Positions 16,688 through 23,269 of a stretch of DNA of 64,000 bases are shown piece by piece. Made by a program: the position numbers and the translations under genes. The stretch is from positions 124,001-188,000 of the forward strand of contig CAYLHG010000002.1 in assembly GCA_964383495.1 (NCBI GenBank), in the 5' to 3' direction. Source of the DNA: CAWKDC01 sp964383495 (GTDB lineage Bacteria > Pseudomonadota > Gammaproteobacteria > JABCZS01). Position 1 is the first letter of the stretch, and every line of letters starts with the position of its first letter. A model generated the notes under the pieces. It was not told the DNA's origin. It searched no databases and saw nothing but the letters and a program-made list of their open reading frames with translations.

Positions 16688-17827
16688 TTACAACGAATTC
16701 AGATGCTTTTCTGACCCAATAGCGCCCGTTAACCACGATCCTAAGCATAATCCATAGCATCCGAGTATCAGCAAGGCCATTCCCACCGCCCCCCAAGCGC
16801 TTACAAGCCCCATACAAAAGGTTCCTACAAAACCTACCAAGGCCAAATAAAACGCTACCCATCCAGCCGCAGTTCCTGCTTTGTCACCATGCGCTTTAAA
16901 TATCAATGAAAAAGATAAGGGGTAAATAGCCCCATTCGAAAAAGCAGTGATCGCATAAGGAACCAATATCTGCCAGACACTTTTAACAGGCCAATACATG
17001 ACGCTCGCGCATAAAACAATACTGCCCACGATGGCTACCACTATAACGTAACACAACGCCTTTTGCTTACCGAATGTTCTTCCCATCCATGCACTCAATG
17101 CACCTCCAAGCATAAAGGTTAATGTTTGAGGAATAATGAATGGCCCTATTAAAGATTCCGGCAAGTTTAAACGATGTAATGCAAAGGGAAATTCTGCGAG
17201 AAAAATATAAAATGCTGCGCTTGATAAACAAATCAACCCTACGTTTCCAATAAAAATAGGACACGACATTAACTTTGTAGCATTTACAAAATAAGTTTTG
17301 AGTGCTAAAGCCTGCCGGCGCTCTACCGGCAACGTTTCTTGTAACCAACTGATTGTCATCATGAATAAAAACAAACCTAACACTGCAGTGAATAAAAAAG
17401 TAGATTGAAATCCGAACGTGCTGAGTAAAAAAGCGCCTAACATCGGCATGAAAATAGGAGATAATGCCGTGAAAGGAAAGATCCAGGCGAAAAAAATATC
17501 TCGTCGATGCAGTGCTAATGCATCCACTAAAATACTTTGCCACAATGCTGCGGGTGCACACACGCCTACTGCTTGCAAGAAACGCATTATCCATAACCAT
17601 TCAACCGTAGAGACGATAGCACAAGCGCATGAAGCCAGAATAAATAAAGAAAGGCTTACTATTAAAATAATGCGCCGCCCTATGCTATCCGACAATGCAC
17701 CCCAGAACACTTGCCCAATAGCCATGCCTAATAAATAGGCACTCACGCTTTGTTGAATATCGCCTGAAGTTGTATTGAAAAAAGATTGAAGCGTCACGAA
17801 AATAGGAAGCGTCATATCCAACGCCAA
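16688..17827 (-). CDS. Bcr/CflA-type MFS drug transporter, start codon abnormal
   Basis: A major facilitator superfamily exporter of the Bcr/CflA drug-resistance group: GALSDSIGRR is the loop 2-3 motif, and about eleven hydrophobic helices follow. The listed start is a TTG at 17827 that lacks a ribosome site and falls inside the first membrane helix. The open frame continues upstream without a stop to 17948, and the codons from 17881 (reading NTKILFAYTALL after an ATC) would restore the missing first helix. The codon where an ATG is expected is ATC (17879-17881), preceded by GGGGG eight bases away. The gene therefore seems to use a non-canonical start, to have lost its start, or to carry a sequence error. 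Confidence 0.75.
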   Translation of the reverse strand: MALDMTLPIFVTLQSFFNTTSGDIQQSVSAYLLGMAIGQVFWGALSDSIGRRIILIVSLSLFILASCACAIVSTVEWLWIMRFLQAVGVCAPAALWQSILVDALALHRRDIFFAWIFPFTALSPIFMPMLGAFLLSTFGFQSTFLFTAVLGLFLFMMTISWLQETLPVERRQALALKTYFVNATKLMSCPIFIGNVGLICLSSAAFYIFLAEFPFALHRLNLPESLIGPFIIPQTLTFMLGGALSAWMGRTFGKQKALCYVIVVAIVGSIVLCASVMYWPVKSVWQILVPYAITAFSNGAIYPLSFSLIFKAHGDKAGTAAGWVAFYLALVGFVGTFCMGLVSAWGAVGMALLILGCYGLCLGSWLTGAIGSEKHLNSL

Positions 17828-17885
17828 AAATGGTAGCGTGGCGAGGAGAGCAGTGTATGCGAAAAGGATTTTTGTATTGATGGTT

Positions 17886-17904
17886 AAAACCCCCGCGCGA
17901 CGGG
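17886..17904 (-). terminator. Weak terminator-like hairpin after dsbA
   Basis: On the minus strand CCCG/CGGG with a five-base loop is followed by GG and TTTT. It lies 46 bases after the dsbA stop and directly before the expected start of the MFS gene. Confidence 0.35.
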
Positions 17905-17950
17905 CGCATGCTTGCCCTAGGATGATATGCCCGACAAGAAGCGGTTGTCA

Positions 17951-18703
17951 TTACTGTTTCACTGGATCAAAATCAATTTTTTGCGTATTTGAAGTAAATG
18001 TTTCCTTGTTCACCAGAAAATTCACTACGTCTACTAATTGTTCTAGACCACCCGACATTTGTACATCGGTGTAATATTTACCAGCAACGACAAAAGAAGG
18101 AATAGCACGAATATCATAAGCTTTTGCCATCAACTCACTTTGCTTCATGCGACGGCGCACATCAAAACTATTATATACAGCATCAAAATCTTTCGGCTGT
18201 ACGCTTAATTGCGTTTGAAAAAATGTGCGCAGCTTCTCTTGCGTACTTAAATCCTCACCTTCCGAGTGAACTGCAAAAAAGATTTTATGGTGCCCTTCTT
18301 TTAAAACATTCTCATACTTTTTATGCTTCATTTCGCTCAAAGCCTGTGCAATGTAAAAAGCACGCGCATACTGGTCCCACCCTGGGTGCGTCCACGCCAC
18401 CGGAATATCCACGAAATCCACTAAATTTTGTGATTTCTTCTCTTCGTACCATTTGCTGACCAATGGCTCTTCACGGCTGCAAACAGGGCAACCATAATTA
18501 AAAAATTGCCATACACCTACTTGGTTTTTAGGCACTTCTGCTAATAACGCTTTTACAGTAGGATCTTGCATGGCTTGTGGCGCTACAAGGCGGTACTGCT
18601 TCCCTTCTACAAAAGCTAGCTCTTGAATTTCCATCGCTGCCTCAGCGGCAAATAATGATGGCACGAAAAGCCATAACGCCAATATTTTTTTCATCCATTG
18701 CAT
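17951..18703 (-). CDS. dsbA: Periplasmic thiol:disulfide oxidoreductase, DsbA type
   Basis: A secreted thioredoxin-fold oxidase that makes disulfide bonds in periplasmic proteins. It has a signal peptide (MQWMKKILALWLF core, cleavage near AAEA), the active site CPVC within NYGCPVCSREEP, a helical insert, and the cis-Pro loop AIPSF. The active-site dipeptide is Pro-Val rather than the Pro-His of the E. coli enzyme. The ATG at 18703 has GGGAG six bases upstream. It follows the cytochrome c4 gene with a 23-base gap; the c4-dsbA pair next to engB is the arrangement known from Pseudomonas. Confidence 0.88.
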   Translation of the reverse strand: MQWMKKILALWLFVPSLFAAEAAMEIQELAFVEGKQYRLVAPQAMQDPTVKALLAEVPKNQVGVWQFFNYGCPVCSREEPLVSKWYEEKKSQNLVDFVDIPVAWTHPGWDQYARAFYIAQALSEMKHKKYENVLKEGHHKIFFAVHSEGEDLSTQEKLRTFFQTQLSVQPKDFDAVYNSFDVRRRMKQSELMAKAYDIRAIPSFVVAGKYYTDVQMSGGLEQLVDVVNFLVNKETFTSNTQKIDFDPVKQ

Positions 18704-18726
18704 CATGCTCTCCCTCATCTCAATCA

Positions 18727-19368
18727 TTAATGTAATCCTGAAATATAGCTTGCCACCGCTTTCATGTCATCCGTCGACATCTCAGCAGTCACTCCATGCA
18801 TCATACCATTGTAACCGCCATCACGCTGCCCTTCACGAAAAGCTTGAAGCTGTGTTAACACATATTCAGCGTTTTGCCCAGCCAACGCAGGAAACCCCGC
18901 CAATGCGTTGCCCTCTCCTTGAGGTCCATGGCAACCTGAACATGCTGGTACGTTTGAATCTGTCAGACCGCCACGGTAAATGCGCTGCCCACGTTGTACC
19001 AATGCGGGATCTGCTTGAGCATGAACGCGAGGCTCCGCACTGTAATAAGCAGCCAAATCAGCCATATCTTGCTCACTCAAAGGTGCTGCCATTCCCATCA
19101 TGATGGGGTTATTACGTGGCCCCGTTGCGCCTTGTTTAAACGCCACCAGTGAATTATACAAATAAACGGCATCTTGGCCGCCTAAATTGGGGTACGCCGG
19201 CAACAATGCCTTTCCATCTGCACCATGGCAAGTTGCGCACGTGGTTGATATTTGTTTCCCGTGTTCTGCATTTCCCACGGGCATAACCGCTGCCACAGCC
19301 GCTGATGCCATGATTGCAAGACACATACTGATGATGAATGAACGAAAGTAAGTCAACTTAGCCCCCAC
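18727..19368 (-). CDS. Diheme cytochrome c4
   Basis: A periplasmic electron carrier of 213 residues with a signal peptide and two heme-binding motifs, CATCHG and CSGCHG, one in each half of a duplicated cytochrome c fold. Met axial ligands are probable in each domain (PIMMGMA and GMMHGVT regions). The start is uncertain: GTG at 19368 has no clear ribosome site, a TTG at 19356 has GGGG six bases upstream, and an ATG lies at 19326. It is divergent from engB and leads into dsbA. Confidence 0.9.
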   Translation of the reverse strand: MGAKLTYFRSFIISMCLAIMASAAVAAVMPVGNAEHGKQISTTCATCHGADGKALLPAYPNLGGQDAVYLYNSLVAFKQGATGPRNNPIMMGMAAPLSEQDMADLAAYYSAEPRVHAQADPALVQRGQRIYRGGLTDSNVPACSGCHGPQGEGNALAGFPALAGQNAEYVLTQLQAFREGQRDGGYNGMMHGVTAEMSTDDMKAVASYISGLH

Positions 19369-19438
19369 ATATCTTATTGCTACCAGCCGCCTACTACTGT
19401 AGACTTTGCCATTCTATCTTATTTTGAGGACATTGGGT

Positions 19439-20044
19439 ATGAGTATTGCTCCGTACCAACAAGCTACTTTTTTAAGAAGTGCAGCTTCACTCAACGACCT
19501 CACGCCGGACATTGGCGCGGAAGTAGCCTTTATTGGGCGGTCTAACGCTGGCAAATCCAGTGCTATTAATTGGCTATGTGGACAAAAACAGTTGGCCCGC
19601 GTTTCTAATACGCCGGGGCGCACTCAGTTGATTAATATTTTTGCATTAGATATTACGCGTCACTTAATCGATTTACCCGGATATGGTTTTGCAAAAGCAT
19701 CTCGGGAAGCCCAAACTAAATGGAAACATTTAATTGACGCTTATTTACACCATCGTCAATGTTTAAAAGGGCTAGTGCTATTGATGGATATTCGCCATCC
19801 ATTACAATCCAGCGATCAATATTTATTACAATGGTGCGAAGAAATTCGCATGCCTGTTCGCATTTTGCTGTCTAAAGCAGATAAGCTCAGCTATAGTGCC
19901 GCTCAAAAAACACTCAAAGAAATTGAAAAAAAAGTAAACCCAGAAATTTGTGCAGTGCAATTATTTTCTACGCTAAAAAAACAGGGGCTGGATGAATTAA
20001 TTCTGCAATTGGATTACTGGTTAGGCATTGAGCGAATTTCCTAA
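19439..20044 (+). CDS. engB: Ribosome biogenesis GTPase EngB (YihA/YsxC)
   Basis: An essential GTPase for assembly of the 50S subunit. The G motifs are clear: G1 GRSNAGKSS, G2 region TPGRTQLINIF, G3 DLPGYG, and G4 SKADK. From the ATG at 19439 (GAGG nine bases upstream) it has 201 residues, normal for the family. Its final 24 bases overlap the end of the convergent hipA. Confidence 0.96.
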   Translation: MSIAPYQQATFLRSAASLNDLTPDIGAEVAFIGRSNAGKSSAINWLCGQKQLARVSNTPGRTQLINIFALDITRHLIDLPGYGFAKASREAQTKWKHLIDAYLHHRQCLKGLVLLMDIRHPLQSSDQYLLQWCEEIRMPVRILLSKADKLSYSAAQKTLKEIEKKVNPEICAVQLFSTLKKQGLDELILQLDYWLGIERIS

Positions 20045-21340
20045 TCGCTTACCCATTGATCGCATGCCTTCAAAAATTGGTTCGCTGATATAAGAAGGGA
20101 AACCTCTAGGTAATTGAGAAGAAACTGTTTGAACGACCATTTCTACCTGTTTCAACATGGTTTCCAAAATCATTTTAGCTCTTTCCGCAGGATAGTCGGC
20201 AAATTCTGCGGTTTGTATAAAATGACGGGCTTGAATTCCCTGCCATTCATAATGGTGATTTTTCCCCTTTAATGACATTGCCATTTTTATTTTTTGTGCT
20301 TGCAACTCTTTCTTGGCGATCAATGGGTACGCAGACATAATATCATATAGCGGAGTTAATCGGCATTGCCCGCTTGGCTCGATAAAAATACTGAAATTTT
20401 TTGCATGCCCATCAATGGCTGCTAACAACCAAAATAAAATTTGAGCACGATAAAAAATATCTCTATCATCGGCAGACTGTGTTGATCTCAATAGCACTTT
20501 CATAATATCTTTAATTCCTGGGCCACCGTCTGACTGGTACTTCAAATTTGAAGCCACGCCGAGCGCTTGGCACATGTCTTCTTGTGGCAAGCGCATCAAC
20601 CATTGGGCATCGTGCGAAAATTTTCTATCAAATCTTTCAACAGCTAATATTTTTTCGTCTCCAAATTTCAATATCTCGCACGATGCAACAGTAAACCCAA
20701 ATTTTGAAGCGATTTCCGAGCACAGCCATTCATTCTCACAGCTATCACTTAAATCCATATTTTGATGAGCAATATATCCAATAGGCAATTTAAAAATATG
20801 GCTTGTAGGTGTTTCTCCCAACGGTTTACACCATTTTTTTTTATGGTATAAAAATGCAAATTTTTCTTGTGCGCCTGCAATAGAAATTCGAAATTCATCT
20901 CGATTATTTTGCATACCCAATGGAGAGTTTTTATAATCTTTTAAAATTGAAGCCATCTCATTTTCGCTTAATGGCTCTGCTAGAATTTCTTTTTTAAAAA
21001 ATGGAATTTCACCTTCCACTAGTTGAACTGCTCCTACACAATCCTTACCAATACTAGCAAGCAAATCAAATGGATGACTGGTGGGGATTTTCAAAACAGC
21101 TTGTATACGTGAACGAATTTGCAAATTATCAGGAAGCAAATTATCGAAAAAATTATAAACCACCTCTCCAGAAAAAAGATTAAATGATAATGGGAGAGAT
21201 AACGAAATGGGGCGCGCTCCAGGAGTTTCCATCCACTCTTTCGCATAAACGAATGTCATTGCCCCTGTGCGGGATTTTTCCAAATTTCCCACTAATACGC
21301 CATTCATTAATACATTTAATATTCGGCCTTCTTTTTTCAT
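20021..21340 (-). CDS. hipA: HipA-family serine/threonine kinase toxin
   Basis: A type II toxin kinase; HipA of E. coli phosphorylates glutamyl-tRNA synthetase and causes persistence. The 439-residue protein has the HipA N-terminal subdomain (GNLEKSRTGAMTFVYAKEW; SLPLSFN), ISIAGAQEKFAF with the nucleotide/regulatory loop, SHIFKLP with the ATP-binding Lys, AVERFDR, the catalytic loop DGHAKNFSIF and the metal-binding YDIMSAYP. All key residues seem present, so it should be active. Its ATG overlaps the hipB stop (TAATG). The target in this organism is unknown. Confidence 0.9.
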   Translation of the reverse strand: MKKEGRILNVLMNGVLVGNLEKSRTGAMTFVYAKEWMETPGARPISLSLPLSFNLFSGEVVYNFFDNLLPDNLQIRSRIQAVLKIPTSHPFDLLASIGKDCVGAVQLVEGEIPFFKKEILAEPLSENEMASILKDYKNSPLGMQNNRDEFRISIAGAQEKFAFLYHKKKWCKPLGETPTSHIFKLPIGYIAHQNMDLSDSCENEWLCSEIASKFGFTVASCEILKFGDEKILAVERFDRKFSHDAQWLMRLPQEDMCQALGVASNLKYQSDGGPGIKDIMKVLLRSTQSADDRDIFYRAQILFWLLAAIDGHAKNFSIFIEPSGQCRLTPLYDIMSAYPLIAKKELQAQKIKMAMSLKGKNHHYEWQGIQARHFIQTAEFADYPAERAKMILETMLKQVEMVVQTVSSQLPRGFPSYISEPIFEGMRSMGKRLGNSLNA

Positions 21341-21588
21341 TACCACTCTTCCTTCCACTGCTCGCCCTTCATTGGGTGCCCTCTCACATTGATGACAATT
21401 TCTAAATTTAAGGCAGCAAGCATACGAAATAAGGTGTCCAATTTAGTGCCGCTTGGTTTATTTTCAAACTCTGAAATAGTAGCTTGCTTTAAGCCCACTA
21501 AATCGGCTGCTTCTGTTTGGCTTAACCCCAATTCCCGACGTTTCTCCTTAACAGCTACTGCTAGATCTTCTGCGCACCGAATAAACAT
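21340..21588 (-). CDS. hipB: HipB-like antitoxin/repressor
   Basis: An 82-residue protein with an XRE-type helix-turn-helix (LSQTEAADLVGLKQATISEFE) and a short C-terminal strand region. It should bind HipA and repress the operon. AAAGGGGGG precedes the ATG. The promoter and three operators lie directly upstream. Confidence 0.88.
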   Translation of the reverse strand: MFIRCAEDLAVAVKEKRRELGLSQTEAADLVGLKQATISEFENKPSGTKLDTLFRMLAALNLEIVINVRGHPMKGEQWKEEW

Positions 21589-21608
21589 ATAAGCCCCCCT
21601 TTAAAATA

Positions 21609-21686
21609 ATTTTATCCTCTATAGCAGATAAAATCAAGTTTATCCCCTACAGGGGTTAATATGTCTTTTATCCCTCATAGCGGATA
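21609..21686 (-). promoter_or_regulatory. hipBA promoter with three HipB operators
   Basis: Promoter on the minus strand: -35 TTGATT (21632-21637), 17 bases, -10 TAAAAT (21609-21614). Three copies of the pattern TATCC-N8-GGATA, the operator known for E. coli HipB, lie at 21613-21630 (second half AGATA), 21641-21658 (second half GGTTA) and 21669-21686 (exact). Their starts are exactly 28 bases apart. The first covers the spacer next to the -10, as expected for autorepression; the third lies in the last codons of rlmJ. Confidence 0.8.
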
Positions 21687-22507
21687 TTAAAGGAAGCTTT
21701 TTCACTCTGGGCCAATTTATGACACAACCAAGGCAATGCTGTTCCTAAAGCAGGTGCAAGGGTCCAAGGAGGGTTGATTAAAAATACGCCTGACCCGTTC
21801 ATCCCACGTGCTTCTTCTGTGGCTGGACCCAATGGAAACAATTCAGCGATTAAATATTTTGGAATTACTTTTGTCAAACGCTTTAACATCGCGGTGACTT
21901 TATCTTGAAAAACGATCGGGTACCATAATAAATAAACACCCGTAGGAAACTTTGCATAGGCTTCTAATAATGCTTGAGGAATAGTGAGATACTCTTCTTT
22001 GATTTCATATGAAGGATCAATCACAATTAGCCCACGGCGTTCTTTCGGAGGTAACACGGCTTTCAAACTGACCAATCCATCACCATGCACGCAATGCGCG
22101 CGCTTGTCTCGATAAAAAAACTGTCTTAAAAATTCAATGTCTTTTGGGTGCAGCTCGTTAAGCCATAATCGATCAACATCGCGCAATAATGCTGAAGCAA
22201 TCGCAGGAGAGCCGGGATAAACATCGAGCTGGCGATTGAATTGAAATGAATTCACACAATTTAGATATTGTTGCACTATTTCAGGCGGATTATCAGCATT
22301 CCATAAGCGCGCAATGCCTTCTTTATATTCCAATTTTTTCTGCGCATATTCACTTGATAAAGTATACATCCCAGCGCCTGCATGTGTATCTAAATAAAAT
22401 AATGGCTTTTCTTTTTGTGTCAACGCTTGCAAGCAAGCCGCTAAGATGATGTGCTTTAAAACATCTGCATGATTTCCTGCATGGTAAGCGTGACGGTAGC
22501 TAAGCAT
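21668..22507 (-). CDS. rlmJ: 23S rRNA (adenine2030-N6)-methyltransferase
   Basis: RlmJ methylates A2030 of 23S rRNA. The 279-residue protein has the family start LSYRHAYHAGNHADVLKH, the SAM-binding region LDTHAGAGMY and the catalytic DPSYE motif (DPPY-like). Its last codons hold the distal HipB operator. The start overlaps the end of the decayed yhcG-like gene by 8 bases. Confidence 0.94.
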   Translation of the reverse strand: MLSYRHAYHAGNHADVLKHIILAACLQALTQKEKPLFYLDTHAGAGMYTLSSEYAQKKLEYKEGIARLWNADNPPEIVQQYLNCVNSFQFNRQLDVYPGSPAIASALLRDVDRLWLNELHPKDIEFLRQFFYRDKRAHCVHGDGLVSLKAVLPPKERRGLIVIDPSYEIKEEYLTIPQALLEAYAKFPTGVYLLWYPIVFQDKVTAMLKRLTKVIPKYLIAELFPLGPATEEARGMNGSGVFLINPPWTLAPALGTALPWLCHKLAQSEKASFNIRYEG

Positions 22508-23251
22508 CAGTATTCCTTAAACCTTTAGAAAGTTCAGCTTCTAATTCCTCAATAGTTGGGAGCGCTGTTTGCAAATTTTTAGGCAAATCTTTTGTCAATT
22601 TATATTCTGAAAGACCAATTGGCTTATTAATATCACGCAGGGTATACTCAGCAAGCACATTATCTTTTTCCCGTTCGTGTGCTTCTGCCCCAATACTCAA
22701 AAAATCAAAAATATAAGGATCTTTCAATACATGATTTGCAAGATTTGATTGAGATGATGGCAAAGTTGATTTAAAATTGGTTATAGACTGCCCTTGGCGC
22801 TCATGAAGCGCTAATTCAATTTGCGTCACCATCATATTTCGAGACCAACCATATTCAATGGCTTTTTTATGTAAAAAAACCTTACCCCCCTCTCTTTTAT
22901 CTTATCTAATAAGGTTACGTGATGATACCATGGCAATTGTGCAAGCACTTCTTGCACAATTATATCTTCTTGATATTCCTTGGAAAATTTCCTCATATAC
23001 TTAAGGTTTCTAACACCAAACCCTTTCATCTCAGGGAAAGCTGAACTTAAATCTTTTGACAACTGCTCAATCACATTGCTTCCCCAGCCTTGCTTAGCTT
23101 GAGCTTCCAAGATTTGAATGCCAATGTTATGATATAAAAAAATAAGCTCTTTGTTGGCACTAAAAGCTGCATTATGCCGGCAAGTTATAATGCGATTTTT
23201 TAAATTTCCTATCAATGTGTCATATTCTTTGTTAGTGATATTTTGGTTCAT
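22500..23251 (-). pseudogene. YhcG/DUF1016 PDDEXK nuclease gene, frameshifted and internally deleted
   Basis: Two consecutive frames together match the YhcG family. The first (22832-23251) carries the N-terminal DUF1016 helical domain down to QLPWYHHVTLLDKIKERG. A frameshift follows in a G run (22892-22898 area); the correct continuation, KKAIEYGWSRN, is still readable in the frame of the second part (22500-22835). That part has the NFKSTLPSSQSNLA and KDPYIFDFLSIG segments, then jumps from EAHERE to VLAEYTLRDINKPIG. About 100 residues holding the PDDEXK catalytic core are missing. The gene should be dead as a nuclease. Family facts are from memory; the G-run shift could be a sequencing error, but the internal deletion would remain. 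Confidence 0.8.
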
Positions 23252-23269
23252 CATTTTTCCTAATTTTTA

